A model generated the notes under the pieces. That model saw only the letters and a list, made by a program, of their open reading frames with translations. It searched no databases and was not told where the DNA came from. The translations under genes were made by a program, and so were the position numbers. This document shows, piece after piece, positions 44,499-56,608 of a stretch of DNA of 64,000 nucleotides. Source of the DNA: Synechococcus sp. J7-Johnson (lineage in GTDB: Bacteria; Cyanobacteriota; Cyanobacteriia; PCC-6307; Cyanobiaceae); the NCBI RefSeq assembly GCF_024345795.1, contig NZ_JAGQBU010000007.1, positions 1-64,000 of the forward strand, written 5' to 3'. Position 1 is the stretch's first letter. Every line of letters begins with the position of its first letter.

Positions 44499-46325
44499 TC
44501 AGAAATGAAGTGGGGAGGGTGCCAGGGCCAGCTGACGGACGAGGAACCAGACCCCCATCAGCAGCACGCCCACGAGCACGGTGAGGGCATAGCCCTGCAC
44601 CCGGCCTGAGGTGCTGTAGCTGAGCCGGCGAGCCCCTTCCATGGTCAGACCGCCGCTGCGGTCGCTGAAGCCGTCGACCAGACGGCGATCCACCCAGCTG
44701 CTGGCCGCTGCCAGCACCACCACCAGACCCACCACGGTGCGGCGGTAAAAAGTTTCAGTGTGCAGATCGGCCGCCAGCCAGTGCTGCAGGCCGTCGAGCG
44801 GATGGGGTAGCTGCTGCCAGGTAAGGCCTCCTCCCAGCAGGGTCGAGGCCAGCAGAGGCACGGTCATGGGGCTCCAGTTGACAGCGCCGAACTCTGTGGG
44901 TGCCAGCAGCACAGGCAGATGCAGCACCATTCCCGCCCCAACCATGGTGGGGAGCACCATCAGCCAGAGCACTTCGGCCGAGCGGATTGTGAACACCGAG
45001 GGGGTTCCTCCCCAGATCCGCCGGAAAATGCGAACCAGTCCGGCGCTGATCAGGGCGTTGGTGAGCAGCAGGACCGCCACCAGGGCGGCTGGAGCAGGCC
45101 CATCGAAGAGGGAACCGGCCAGTTGGTTCAAGGCTCCAAAGCCGGCCAGGGGAGGCAGGGCCACAAGGCCGGCCGCACCCACGAGAAAAGCCAGGCCCGT
45201 GAGCGGCCGCCTCGACCAGAGTCCCCCCAGCTGGGTGAGGTCCTGGCTGACATTGCTGGTGATCACCGTGCCCACCGCCATCAGCAGCAGAGCCATCGGC
45301 AGGGGATAGATCAGCAGCATGTGCCAGGCCGCATCCACGGCCCCGCAACCCACGGCCATGAACAACAGGCCGAACCAGCTGCTCACCAGAAACGACAGGG
45401 CGCGTTTGATGTCAACCTGGGCCAGGGCGATCAGGGCACCCACCAGAGCCGTGGTGCCGCCCACCACCACAAGAAAAGCCTGGGCTGTAGGGCTGATGGC
45501 CAGCAGGGGTTGAAGACGAAGCAATACCCAGGCGCCACCGGCCACCACCACCGAACTGCGCAGGATCGTGGAGGGCAGAGGACCCTCCATGGCCTCATCC
45601 AGCCAGAGGTGGAGAGGAATCTGGGCGCATTTGCCCATCGGCCCTGCCACCAGGGCAATCAGGATCAGGGTGAGGACCGGCGAAGGCTCAGCCTGAGCGG
45701 CCCACACGGCCAGGTCATTGAAGTTCCAGCTGCCCGCCAGCGGCAGCAGGGCGATCACACCCGCGAGCAGCACGAGGTCGCCCACCCGTTTGGTGAGGAA
45801 GGCATCCCGGGCCCCCTTGACCACCAGCGACTGGTTGTACCAGGTGCCGACGATCAGGTAAGTCCCCAGGGTTAGCAGCTCCAGGACGACATAGGAGAAG
45901 AAGAGCGAATCGGTGAGCACCAGGGCGCAGAGGCCTGCTTCGAAAAGATTCAGCGAACCAAAGAAGCGAGGCCAACCCCAATCCATTTCCAGGTATCCAA
46001 TCGCATAAACCTGTGCGAGGAGATGAACGCCGCAGATCATCGTCATGGCGATCAATACGCTGCGATCGATCGTCGCGTCAAAATTGATCGTGAGCCCGGC
46101 GGTGGACAGCCAGGTCCAGCTGAAGCTCAGCGAGCGGCCTGAACACCCCATCCAGGCAAGGAGGCCATGACCGAAGGCCAGACCATTCATGAGCAGGTTG
46201 AGATACCCAGCAGGCCTCGGACCGCTCTGGCTGATCAGGCCAGGGGACCAGAGGAAGGAAAGCAAACCGCCGAGCAACGGGTATAGCGGAATCAGCCAGG
46301 CCGTCTCGAAGAAGGGGACGGTCAT
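44499..46325 (-). CDS. ndhF3: NDH-1 subunit NdhF, CO2-uptake type (NdhF3-like)
   Basis: 608-residue NuoL-family subunit and first gene of the operon. About 16 helices; IGYLEMDWGWPRFFGSLNLFE, VVLELLTLGTYLIVGTWYNQ, GKCAQIPLHLWLDEAMEGP and ALAQVDIKRALSFLVSSWFG are characteristic. The C-terminal lateral helix is shorter than in respiratory NdhF1, as usual for F3/F4. A 27-base gap separates it from ndhD. Confidence 0.88.
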   Translation of the reverse strand: MTVPFFETAWLIPLYPLLGGLLSFLWSPGLISQSGPRPAGYLNLLMNGLAFGHGLLAWMGCSGRSLSFSWTWLSTAGLTINFDATIDRSVLIAMTMICGVHLLAQVYAIGYLEMDWGWPRFFGSLNLFEAGLCALVLTDSLFFSYVVLELLTLGTYLIVGTWYNQSLVVKGARDAFLTKRVGDLVLLAGVIALLPLAGSWNFNDLAVWAAQAEPSPVLTLILIALVAGPMGKCAQIPLHLWLDEAMEGPLPSTILRSSVVVAGGAWVLLRLQPLLAISPTAQAFLVVVGGTTALVGALIALAQVDIKRALSFLVSSWFGLLFMAVGCGAVDAAWHMLLIYPLPMALLLMAVGTVITSNVSQDLTQLGGLWSRRPLTGLAFLVGAAGLVALPPLAGFGALNQLAGSLFDGPAPAALVAVLLLTNALISAGLVRIFRRIWGGTPSVFTIRSAEVLWLMVLPTMVGAGMVLHLPVLLAPTEFGAVNWSPMTVPLLASTLLGGGLTWQQLPHPLDGLQHWLAADLHTETFYRRTVVGLVVVLAAASSWVDRRLVDGFSDRSGGLTMEGARRLSYSTSGRVQGYALTVLVGVLLMGVWFLVRQLALAPSPLHF

Positions 46326-46384
46326 CGCGTTGTGCGGTGCGCGGGAGATTCGCAGAACCTTAGGGCTTCCGGTGCGCTGCGGAG

Positions 46385-46412
46385 AGCCAATGAAGTTGCA
46401 TTGCCTATGGCT
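46385..46412 (-). promoter_or_regulatory. Nested dyad upstream of the NDH-1 CO2-uptake operon
   Basis: CAATG (46388-46392) and CATTG (46399-46403) are separated by six bases, inside a second pair AGCCA (46385-46389) and TGGCT (46408-46412). The pair lies about 60 bases upstream of ndhF. In other cyanobacteria this operon is controlled by the LysR-type repressor NdhR/CcmR, so an operator is plausible, though the exact published motif is not matched. Confidence 0.35.
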
Positions 46413-46494
46413 CCGTTAAGCGTTGTTGATCGGCTACAGCCCCGATCAGAGCTCCCGACTCAGGACCTGTCCCGGCTAATTCCAACCAGCTGCT

Positions 46495-48921
<2,427 letters not shown>

Positions 48922-48948
48922 GGCGATCGGCTCGCACAGAAACTGACG

Positions 48949-50142
48949 TTAGGAACGGCTGGCACCCGGGTCGGCCTTCAGCGGAGTCAGCCGCAACTCC
49001 CCGGCCGGAGGAGTGCCGGGCGCTAGATCAAGGCGGCTGGCGGCCCCGCGCAGGGCTACCGGCTTGCCGGCCCTGCGGGCTTTGAGGGCGTCGCAGAGAT
49101 CGAGGGGTTTGGCTTTGGAATCCAGCCAATCCAGCGTCCAAATCTTCGACGTCTGCCCTTCGAGGGAGGAGACCGCCACCAGCTGGCCCGTGTCGAAGCC
49201 GGCGGCCTCCACCAGCCCAGGGGTGTAGCCATGGCGTTGCTTGAAGGCCAGCTCGAAACGGTCCCAGCCCGGCCCGCGGCTGAGCGAGTCGACCCCCAGC
49301 TGAGCCATGGGCAAGGGTTCACGCACAGGGAACGGCCAAGCCAGGGTCAGGTTCTCCGGAAGGTCGAGTTCGGCTACAGCCCGGGCCAGGGGGCTGCCGG
49401 GGGTTGTCATCACCACCAGGGAGGAAGGGGTGTACCAGCCCACGTCATCGCGCAGCTGGGCCAGCACCTTGGCGTCGGGATCCACGATTGCCTCGGGCTC
49501 GTTGGTGGGACCCACGGTCCAGCCTCCGCTGCCTTGGATCGTCTCCACGAAGCGATCGGCCAGGGCGGCCTGCTCCGCTCCGCCGTCATGAATGACCATC
49601 ACCTTGCCCTTGTTGTTCTCCAGCAGGCCCCTGGCCAGGCGGTCGGCCTCGAGGCTGCGGGACGGCAGAACTGGCCAGATTCTGTCGGCTCCCACCTGAC
49701 TGGGCAGCCGTTGCAGGGAGTAGCCCCGTTGCAATGGCAGCAGCACGTTCACTTCCCGGCTCTGGGCAAGCCGTCCGAAGGACAGCAGATTGACCGCAGG
49801 GGGAGCGATCAACAGCTCAGGCATCGGAACACCGAGCAACAGAGCTTCCGGATCCTGCTCCGGCGGAAGCCAGCCCAGTCCCAGGCTGGGGGGTCGAAGG
49901 CCACAGGTTGTGGTCTCCTCCATGGCCAGTCCGTAGCCGCGGCGCAGGCTGTCTCCCACCCCCGCCAGCAACCCCTCACTGGGCAGCAGCATCAGCACCT
50001 CCTGGGGGAAGGGGGTGCTGGCCGCCAGGCTCTGAACCCCGACGAGTACGGCCGCCAGGCCGACACCGACACTCCAGAGGGGAAGACGCAAACCGTGCTC
50101 TGGGGAGGGTGGTGGCCCGCTTCCCAGTCCGCCAGTGGTCAT
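48949..50142 (-). CDS. Exported periplasmic ligand-binding-like protein, function unknown
   Basis: About 397 residues from ATG 50142. An N-terminal hydrophobic segment (VGVGLAAVLVGVQSLA) looks like a signal anchor. The body resembles type-1 periplasmic ligand-binding folds: VMVIHDGGAEQAALADRFVE, AQLRDDVGWYTPSSLVVMTT and YTPGLVEAAGFDTGQLVAVS. No permease gene is near. The start could also be ATG 50229, but that would overlap the divergent tic22-like start. Confidence 0.6.
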   Translation of the reverse strand: MTTGGLGSGPPPSPEHGLRLPLWSVGVGLAAVLVGVQSLAASTPFPQEVLMLLPSEGLLAGVGDSLRRGYGLAMEETTTCGLRPPSLGLGWLPPEQDPEALLLGVPMPELLIAPPAVNLLSFGRLAQSREVNVLLPLQRGYSLQRLPSQVGADRIWPVLPSRSLEADRLARGLLENNKGKVMVIHDGGAEQAALADRFVETIQGSGGWTVGPTNEPEAIVDPDAKVLAQLRDDVGWYTPSSLVVMTTPGSPLARAVAELDLPENLTLAWPFPVREPLPMAQLGVDSLSRGPGWDRFELAFKQRHGYTPGLVEAAGFDTGQLVAVSSLEGQTSKIWTLDWLDSKAKPLDLCDALKARRAGKPVALRGAASRLDLAPGTPPAGELRLTPLKADPGASRS

Positions 50143-50215
50143 GGCCCATACCGTCCAGCCCAGCGAGATTAGGTGCAGCTCCGTTCCTAGGCTCAATCTT
50201 TTCGTTGAGGGACGC

Positions 50216-51022
50216 ATGCCAGGCCCCACCGTTCCACTGCAGGATTCGCATCTGGCCTCCCCAGCAGGGGGATCGAGCCGCCGCCGCCTGATTGCTCTGC
50301 TGACCAGCTGCGGTCTGGGCTGCGCGGGGCTAGTGGGCCTGTTTCAGCCCCTGCCGGCGCTGGCCATTCCTCAGCAGGAGGCCATGAAGAAACTGGCTGT
50401 GATCCCGGTGTTCGTGCTCACCGATTCCAAGGGAGTCCCCCTGCCGCTGCAACGGGACAAGGCCCTGGTGCTGCCCCTGTTCCTTGATCGGGGCAAGGCC
50501 GAGCAGGAATTGGCCGCCTTTCTCAAGGCCAACCCCACCATCAAGGCCGGGGTACTGCCCATGCCCATGAACGTGGCCCTGGAGCGGGTGCAGGAGCTCA
50601 ACAAGTCGCTGAAAGACCGCAAACTGCTTTCACCGGTGATTCCAGCTCCTTCCGACCTGAGCCAGGCCCGTATTCTGCTGGGCAAGCAGGGCCTTGATCA
50701 GAAAGCGATCCAACAAGGTCTCTCCGTGCCGGTGTTCTTCACCACGCCACTGATCACGGTCAAAACGCCCCAGGGGGAACGCGGGCTCTTCTTCTTCGAC
50801 TACGCCTCGTTGCAGAAAGCGATGGCGACCATTCCCGATCGCAACAAGCTCACGATTAAGGCCGCGGATCTCAGTGCCGTGATGGATCAGATCGTGAAAC
50901 AGAGCAAGGACACCTATTCCTTTTACCCAACACCGGAGTACTTCCGCTTGGTGCAGCAACAGTCCAGAACCCAGGGGGCTGGCCCAGCTGTGGCTCCCCC
51001 GGCAGTGGCCCCACGCCGATGA
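50216..51022 (+). CDS. Tic22-like periplasmic or lumenal protein
   Basis: 268 residues. A twin-arginine-like stretch and hydrophobic core (SSRRRLIALLTSCGLGCAGL, LFQPLPALA) suggest export. The Tic22 domain follows: VIPVFVLTDSKGVPLPLQRD, LVLPLFLDRGKAEQELAAFL, VPVFFTTPLITVKTPQGERG. Cyanobacterial Tic22 homologues act in outer-membrane biogenesis or thylakoid function. ATG 50216 has GAGG just upstream. Divergent from the ligand-binding-like gene. Confidence 0.85.
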   Translation: MPGPTVPLQDSHLASPAGGSSRRRLIALLTSCGLGCAGLVGLFQPLPALAIPQQEAMKKLAVIPVFVLTDSKGVPLPLQRDKALVLPLFLDRGKAEQELAAFLKANPTIKAGVLPMPMNVALERVQELNKSLKDRKLLSPVIPAPSDLSQARILLGKQGLDQKAIQQGLSVPVFFTTPLITVKTPQGERGLFFFDYASLQKAMATIPDRNKLTIKAADLSAVMDQIVKQSKDTYSFYPTPEYFRLVQQQSRTQGAGPAVAPPAVAPRR

Positions 51023-51052
51023 AACGGATCAACGTCGGCTGAGCCTGAGCGC

Positions 51053-51268
51053 CTAATCCGAGCTTTCCTCCGGTTCAGTCTCCGGTTGGGCCTCAGGCAG
51101 CAGCTGGGTGAGCAGACCTCCGGCCAGGAGCACCGCAGCGATGGCCAGAGCCAGGGGACGGTTGGCTTCCGACCCTTCGCCGTTCCAGAGGGCCGCGCTG
51201 AGAAAAGCACCTCCAAGCAACAGGGTTGGGACCAGCACGATGCCTTTGGCAGTGCGATTCAGGCTCAT
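51053..51268 (-). CDS. Small two-helix membrane protein
   Basis: 71 residues with two hydrophobic helices (GIVLVPTLLLGGAFLSAAL and ALAIAAVLLAGGLLTQLL) and an acidic C terminus (PETEPEESSD). It overlaps the stop of the nuclease-like gene by ATGA, as the last gene of a five-gene unit. No known function. Confidence 0.65.
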   Translation of the reverse strand: MSLNRTAKGIVLVPTLLLGGAFLSAALWNGEGSEANRPLALAIAAVLLAGGLLTQLLPEAQPETEPEESSD

Positions 51269-51693
51269 GGTTGCTTGGGGTCGTCCTCGCTGGACGGGCA
51301 GCCTTGTGGGCGAATCAGCGACGGCAAGGGCTGGGCCAGGCCAGCGCTGATCAGGCCTGAGCCCAGGTCATCCCCTCCCCGCAGCACCTGAACACGGGCG
51401 AGCAACACACCATCTGCAGAGCCCAGGGGACGCAGGTTCACCCGGGTGCGGCGTGGAAGCTCCTGGCGCAGCCAGTCTTCAGCGGCCCTTGACTGCTCGG
51501 GTGTGACGCTGATGCAGCCAAGCTGAACCGGGTAGCTGCGGTTCTGATCGCCCACCTGGAGCAACACGCCACTGCGCACCTGCAATACCTCAGCGGCAGC
51601 TGCCGGCAGGGCGCTCAGGGGGTCGAGCAGCAGGCCCAACACCAGGATCAAGGCAAGAAGCAGGGGAAGGGGACTCAGAGCTTGGCGCCGCAA
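51265..51693 (-). CDS. Exported staphylococcal-nuclease-like protein
   Basis: About 142 residues from TTG 51693, where a clean signal peptide begins ([20 protein letters not shown]). The mature part resembles the SNase OB fold: [37 protein letters not shown] and [10 protein letters not shown]. Catalytic Arg and Glu positions are not obvious, so it may be inactive. An ATG at 51744 would overlap ilvB by 70 bases and place extra residues before the signal peptide. Confidence 0.6.
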   Translation of the reverse strand: MRRQALSPLPLLLALILVLGLLLDPLSALPAAAAEVLQVRSGVLLQVGDQNRSYPVQLGCISVTPEQSRAAEDWLRQELPRRTRVNLRPLGSADGVLLARVQVLRGGDDLGSGLISAGLAQPLPSLIRPQGCPSSEDDPKQP

Positions 51694-53603
51694 CTGGGAC
51701 AGAAGAGATGGGCACTTTCGGTGCTGAAGCCACAGGAGCCGCACTGGCGCGTGGTGTCGATCGCCAGCTCAGGATGGGTGGGAAGGCCCACCATCTGGGC
51801 ATTGCTGGCGCCGGGAGGCACCATTGGATAGCAGTTTTCGTTGCGGCGTACGCGCACGTCGATCAGGGCAGGGCCTGGATGGGCCAGGGCCTCAGCCAGC
51901 TGCTCGCGGAAGCCGTCTCGCTCGCTGATTCCCACCCCTCTCACGCCGAAGGCCTCGGCCAGACGGGGGAAATCAGGCATGCCGCGGGTCATCTCCGAGG
52001 CGGAGTAACGCTCGCCGTAAAAGCTCTCCTGCCACTGCCTCACCATCCCCTGCCAGCCGTTGTTGAGGATCACCACCTTCACGGGCAGGTCGTACTGGGA
52101 GAGGGTGCCCAGTTCCTGGATGTTCATCAGGATGCTGGCGTCGCCGGCCACACAGATCACCTGGTCGCCCGGGAAGGCAACCTGCACGCCCATGGCCGCC
52201 GGCAGCCCGAAGCCCATGGTGCCGAGGCCGCTGCTGCTGATCCAGTGGCGTGGTGGATTGTTCAGGTACTGGGCGGCCCACATCTGGTGCTGGCCCACAT
52301 CGGTGGTGACGAAGGCATCCGGAGCCAGATCGCGCAGGGCAAGCACCACCTCCTGGGGGGCGATGGCCCCTTCCGGGGTGGGGATCACCAGCGGGTAGTG
52401 GCGTTTCCAGCGGTTGATGCGCTCCAACCAGGGACCGGTGCGACCGTGATCGGTCTCACCGGCCGAGGCCTCCAGCAGCGCCTCCAGGGCCAGACGCACA
52501 TCAGAGACGATCGGCACGTCAGGCAAGCGGTTCTTACCCACCTCGGCCGCATCGATATCGATGTGGATCACCTGGGCACGGGGGGCGAAGCTGTCGAGCC
52601 GTCCGGTGACCCTGTCGTCGAAGCGGGCCCCCGCTGCGATCAGCAGATCGCATTCGGTGACGGCGAAATTCGCATAGGCGGTGCCGTGCATCCCCAGCAT
52701 GCCCACCGCCAGGGGATGGCGCTCATCAAAAGCCCCCTTGCCCATCAAGGTGGTGGTGACCGGTAGCTGGAAGCGCTGGGCCAGGGCGATCAAAGAGGTG
52801 TGGGCGCCGGAGCTGATGGCGCCGCCACCGACGTACAGAAGCGGGCGGCGCGCCTGGCGGATCAGCTCGATCGCCTGGGCGATCGCATCAGGGGCGGGAC
52901 CGCTGGGCAGCAGGTATCCCGGCGGGATGGCCGCTCCCGGCTCCACGGGGGTGTAGTCGAATTCCTCGAGCCCCACATCCTTGGGGACGTCGATCAGCAC
53001 CGGACCAGGCCGGCCCGTGGAGGCGATCAGGAAGGCCTCGGCCACGATCCGGCCGATGTCCGCGGGGTCGCGCACCACCCAGGAATGCTTCACGATCGGC
53101 AGGGTGATGCCGAAGATGTCGGTTTCCTGGAAGGCGTCGGTGCCGATCGAGGCGCGGGGAACCTGACCGGTGATCACCACCATGGGCACCGAATCCATCT
53201 GGGCTGTGGCGATGCCGGTGACCAGATTGGTGGCCCCGGGTCCAGATGTGCCGAAACAGACACCGACCCTGCCGGTGGCCCGGGCGTAAGCGTCAGCGGC
53301 GTGGGCGCCCCCCTGCTCGTGTCGGACCAGCACATGCTTGAGCCAGCCCCGACTCTCGGCCTTGTGCAGGGCGTCGTAGATGGGCAGAATCGCTCCGCCG
53401 GGGTAGCCGAACACGTCGGTGACGCCGTGGCGATGGAGCGCATCCATCAGGGCGTCGGCGCCGCTCAGCCTCCCTGGCACAGATGGTGCAACAGCCTCAG
53501 CAGGAATCAGAATCTGATCCGCCGGGACGGGCGCTGCTGTGTTGGCCGAGGTGCTGACAGTTGTCGAGGTCACGGTGGTCACGGTCACTGTGGCGGGCAA
53601 CAC
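51675..53603 (-). CDS. ilvB: Acetolactate synthase large subunit with C-terminal zinc ribbon
   Basis: ThDP- and FAD-dependent enzyme that starts valine, leucine and isoleucine synthesis. 642 residues: catalytic Glu in [37 protein letters not shown] region, and the ThDP site [20 protein letters not shown] with [12 protein letters not shown]. The usual end [19 protein letters not shown] is followed by a tail with CGSCG and CPSCGAKL (Cys 621, 624, 635 and 638), a zinc-ribbon pattern. The small subunit ilvH is not in the window. Confidence 0.94.
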   Translation of the reverse strand: MLPATVTVTTVTSTTVSTSANTAAPVPADQILIPAEAVAPSVPGRLSGADALMDALHRHGVTDVFGYPGGAILPIYDALHKAESRGWLKHVLVRHEQGGAHAADAYARATGRVGVCFGTSGPGATNLVTGIATAQMDSVPMVVITGQVPRASIGTDAFQETDIFGITLPIVKHSWVVRDPADIGRIVAEAFLIASTGRPGPVLIDVPKDVGLEEFDYTPVEPGAAIPPGYLLPSGPAPDAIAQAIELIRQARRPLLYVGGGAISSGAHTSLIALAQRFQLPVTTTLMGKGAFDERHPLAVGMLGMHGTAYANFAVTECDLLIAAGARFDDRVTGRLDSFAPRAQVIHIDIDAAEVGKNRLPDVPIVSDVRLALEALLEASAGETDHGRTGPWLERINRWKRHYPLVIPTPEGAIAPQEVVLALRDLAPDAFVTTDVGQHQMWAAQYLNNPPRHWISSSGLGTMGFGLPAAMGVQVAFPGDQVICVAGDASILMNIQELGTLSQYDLPVKVVILNNGWQGMVRQWQESFYGERYSASEMTRGMPDFPRLAEAFGVRGVGISERDGFREQLAEALAHPGPALIDVRVRRNENCYPMVPPGASNAQMVGLPTHPELAIDTTRQCGSCGFSTESAHLFCPSCGAKL

Positions 53604-53631
53604 ACGTAACGAAGACTGCCAGCGTAGGAGC

Positions 53632-54141
53632 TCAGTTCCGACCTTGGGAGAACTGTTGCGGGGACTGTGGCTTCAACCGCCGGCCGCGCACCATGGCGCG
53701 CAGGATCAGACCCGGATCGAGCCAGGTGCCCCGGTAGCGGATTCCCCAGTGCAGGTGGGGGCCCGTGGTGCGCCCGCTCAGGCCCAGATGAGCGATCAAC
53801 TGACCGGCCCGCACCGTCTGGCCGGGGCGCAGCAGCACCGGGCCACTGGCGTAGACGCCGCAGCCGCCGTCATGGAAGACGTCCGCCACCCTGCCGCCCC
53901 ACCAGTTGCGGATGGGGGAGCCCAGGGGAGCGGCGATGTCGAGGCCGGAATGCATCTCCCGGCCACCACCAGGCCCGTTGCGACGGCCGAAATGACTCGT
54001 GTAGCCAGCGAAGTGGACGATTGGAAACACCCCGCGCGCCCAGCGCAGATCCGAGCGGGCAGGCGGGATCAGCACAAGCGCCAGCTGCAGACCAAGCAGC
54101 CCGGTCGCGATGCCTCGGCGTTTAGAGAAGGCCGAGGGCAT
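53632..54141 (-). CDS. M23-family (LytM-like) peptidase, exported
   Basis: About 169 residues from ATG 54141. A signal-type helix ([20 protein letters not shown]) precedes the peptidase fold with metal and catalytic motifs [15 protein letters not shown] (HxxxD) and [10 protein letters not shown] (HxH). It probably cleaves peptidoglycan peptides or activates amidases. The start overlaps the hemH stop by 20 bases; ilvB follows after 28 bases. ATG 54159 is a less likely start. Confidence 0.88.
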   Translation of the reverse strand: MPSAFSKRRGIATGLLGLQLALVLIPPARSDLRWARGVFPIVHFAGYTSHFGRRNGPGGGREMHSGLDIAAPLGSPIRNWWGGRVADVFHDGGCGVYASGPVLLRPGQTVRAGQLIAHLGLSGRTTGPHLHWGIRYRGTWLDPGLILRAMVRGRRLKPQSPQQFSQGRN

Positions 54142-55297
54142 GGAGCGGACCACGTCCACTCAGGAGCTCCAGCAGGAAAGCCGAGAACCCGAGCATCGCC
54201 AGACGGCCATTCCAGACCTCGGAACTGTTGTTCCAGCCCCAGGCCCACTTGTCCTGGGGGTAGAGCTTCACCTGGGTCGCCAGGGCGGCAGCCTGATCAA
54301 GATTCACTTCGGGGCCTGCCTGGGCCTGTTGCACCAGATCGGCCAGGCCCTTGATGAAAGTGGGATAGGTATCAAGGGCGGGCACGCGCACGAAATTTCT
54401 GATGCCGGCTTCCGTAGCTATTTCCCGGTATTCGATATCGATTTCCTCGAGGGTCTCGATGTGCTCGCTCACGAAGCTGATCGGCACCACCACCAACTCC
54501 TGGACCCCCTCCTCACCCAGCCGCACCAAGGCTTCATCGGTGTAGGGCTTGAGCCATTCCACAGGGCCCACCCGGCTCTGGTAGGCCAGGGTGTAGGGAT
54601 TGCCATGGCCAAGCAGTTGCTCCAGTTTGGCCATCACCAGCCTGGAGCAGGCCTCGATCTCCTGCTGATATGGGTCACCGGCATCCTCCACATAGGTCTT
54701 GGGCACGCCGTGGGCGCTGAAGAACACGTGGGCGGCGGCTGGTTCCTGGCAGCTGCGCACCCCAGCGGCGATCAGCTCCGCCATCGCCAGCACATAACCG
54801 GGATGGTCGTACCAGCTGCGGATGCAGCGGATCGGCAACTTGCTGAAGGCGGGATCGGCCTGGCGCAGGCGCTGCAGTTCACGGAAGCTCGAACCACTGG
54901 TGCTGATCGAGAAGTGGGGATATAGCGGCAGCACAACCACCTCATCCACGGCATCAGCCTTGATGTCGCCCACAGCCGATTCGGTGAATGGATGCCAGTA
55001 GCGCATCGCCACATAGGTGGTGGCCTGGACGCCCCGCTGGCGCAGCTCACTCTGGAGCTCGCGTGCCTGCTGCTCGGTGATGCGGCGCAGGGGGGAGCCG
55101 CCGCCGATGGCGCGGTAGGCCTCCTTGGACTTGTTGCTGCGCAGGGTGCTGATCAACCAGGCCAGGGGTTTCTGCAGCAGGGGCGTGGGCAGCCGGATGA
55201 TCTCCGGATCAGCGAAAAGGTTGTAGAGAAAGGGGCCAACATCTTCGATCCGCTCAGGCCCGCCGAGGTTCAGCAGCAAGACGCCGACCCTGGCCAT
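54122..55297 (-). CDS. hemH: Ferrochelatase with chlorophyll-binding-type C-terminal helix
   Basis: Inserts Fe2+ into protoporphyrin IX to form heme. The core has [28 protein letters not shown] with the active-site His and [20 protein letters not shown]. After a linker the C terminus shows [20 protein letters not shown], the CAB-type helix with ExxNGR-like motif typical of cyanobacterial and plastid ferrochelatase. 391 residues. First gene of the hemH-M23-ilvB-nuclease-small protein unit. Confidence 0.96.
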   Translation of the reverse strand: MARVGVLLLNLGGPERIEDVGPFLYNLFADPEIIRLPTPLLQKPLAWLISTLRSNKSKEAYRAIGGGSPLRRITEQQARELQSELRQRGVQATTYVAMRYWHPFTESAVGDIKADAVDEVVVLPLYPHFSISTSGSSFRELQRLRQADPAFSKLPIRCIRSWYDHPGYVLAMAELIAAGVRSCQEPAAAHVFFSAHGVPKTYVEDAGDPYQQEIEACSRLVMAKLEQLLGHGNPYTLAYQSRVGPVEWLKPYTDEALVRLGEEGVQELVVVPISFVSEHIETLEEIDIEYREIATEAGIRNFVRVPALDTYPTFIKGLADLVQQAQAGPEVNLDQAAALATQVKLYPQDKWAWGWNNSSEVWNGRLAMLGFSAFLLELLSGRGPLHALGLL

Positions 55298-55406
55298 AGC
55301 TGAACTGATCCACTGAGTGGTTTAGAGCGTAACCCTGCTGGTGCCCGCTGGCGGTAGCCCGAGCTGATCGATATCGTCGGCGCGCCCATCACTGGCTCCA
55401 ACTCCT

Positions 55407-56561
55407 CTGACCCAATCCCTTGCCGCGATCGATGCGGAGCTGAGCCAGGAGAACGCCCGACTGGCGGCCAGCGGCCTGGCCCTGCGGCTGGAGCGGCGGG
55501 GGGGACGGCTGGCCCTGCGCGGTCCCCTGCCATGCCCGCGGGGCGGTCCCCTGCGGGTGCAGCGCCTGAGCCTGGGCCTGGAAGCCAGTCCCACTGGCCT
55601 GATCCAGGCCAGGCGAGAACTGAAACGGGTGAACCAGGCCCTGCGCCAGCAACGCTTCGACTGGGGCGACTGGGGCCGACCCTGCGCAGCGACGTCGGCG
55701 CTGGAGCGGCTGAAGGCCTTCGAACAAGCCTTTTTCGCCGATCCCCGCCGGCGGCGCAATCCCGCCGGCAGCCGCACCACCTGGAGCGCCGCCTATCAGC
55801 CTTACCTGCGCAAGCTGCGCGACCGGCTGGAGCAGGGGGAGCTTCTTGACAGCGCGCAACTGGTGGAAGTGCTGGAGGCTTACCCCCCCTCCAGCCGCAG
55901 CCGTCAGCAGTGCGGCACCGCCCTTGCGGCCCTGGCCCGGCATTTGGAGCTGCCCCTTCCCGATGACTGGCGCGAACGGGCTGCCGGCTATGGCCTGCAC
56001 CAGGCCCAGTACCGGCGCCTGCCCAACGATGCCCAGTTGCTGGAATGGGTGGAGCGCATTCCAAACCCCCGCTGGCGGCTGGTCTACGGCCTGATGGCCA
56101 CCTACGGCCTGCGCAACCACGAGGTGTTCTTCGCCGATCTCTCCGCTCTTGCCCCGGGGGGTGACCGGGTGATCCGGGTGCTGCCCACCACCAAGACAGG
56201 TGAGCATCAGGTCTGGCCCTTCCAGCCCGAGTGGGTGGACCGCTTCGATCTGGCCATCCTCGGGGAGCACAACGACCGGCTCCCTGCGGTCTGCACCGAC
56301 CTGAGGCGTACCACCCTGCAGCAGGTGGGCCGGCGGGTGGCGGAGCAGTTCCGCCGTTACGAGCTGCCGTGCACCCCCTACGACCTGCGCCATGCCTGGG
56401 CCGTGCGCACCATCCACATCGGCCTGCCCGACACGGTGGCGGCCCGGATGATGGGTCACTCGGTGGCGATCCACACCCGCACATACCACCACTGGATCAC
56501 CCGCCGCGACCAGCAGCAGGCGGTGGATGCGGCCCTGGCCCGCCAGCGGCTGACCCTCTGA
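55407..56561 (+). CDS. Tyrosine-type site-specific recombinase (integrase family)
   Basis: Catalytic domain: first Arg in YGLRNHEVFF, HxxR box in TPYDLRHAWAVRT, GH in MMGHSVAIHTRTYHHW with the presumed nucleophilic Tyr. The N terminus contains LRLERRGGRLALRGPLP and LSLGLEASPTGL, family-like sequence that begins before the first ATG, GTG or TTG (GTG 55557). The frame is open back to a stop at 55365 and only CTG codons are available, so CTG 55407 is shown. Either CTG initiation or a damaged start is possible. It is placed between hemH and cobO with no att site or tRNA nearby, so it looks resident rather than part of an island. Confidence 0.75.
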   Translation: MTQSLAAIDAELSQENARLAASGLALRLERRGGRLALRGPLPCPRGGPLRVQRLSLGLEASPTGLIQARRELKRVNQALRQQRFDWGDWGRPCAATSALERLKAFEQAFFADPRRRRNPAGSRTTWSAAYQPYLRKLRDRLEQGELLDSAQLVEVLEAYPPSSRSRQQCGTALAALARHLELPLPDDWRERAAGYGLHQAQYRRLPNDAQLLEWVERIPNPRWRLVYGLMATYGLRNHEVFFADLSALAPGGDRVIRVLPTTKTGEHQVWPFQPEWVDRFDLAILGEHNDRLPAVCTDLRRTTLQQVGRRVAEQFRRYELPCTPYDLRHAWAVRTIHIGLPDTVAARMMGHSVAIHTRTYHHWITRRDQQQAVDAALARQRLTL

Positions 56562-56608
56562 GGCGGCCTGCGCGCCAGAGTGGCCAGCGGTTGTCGCCTT
56601 CAGCGTCC

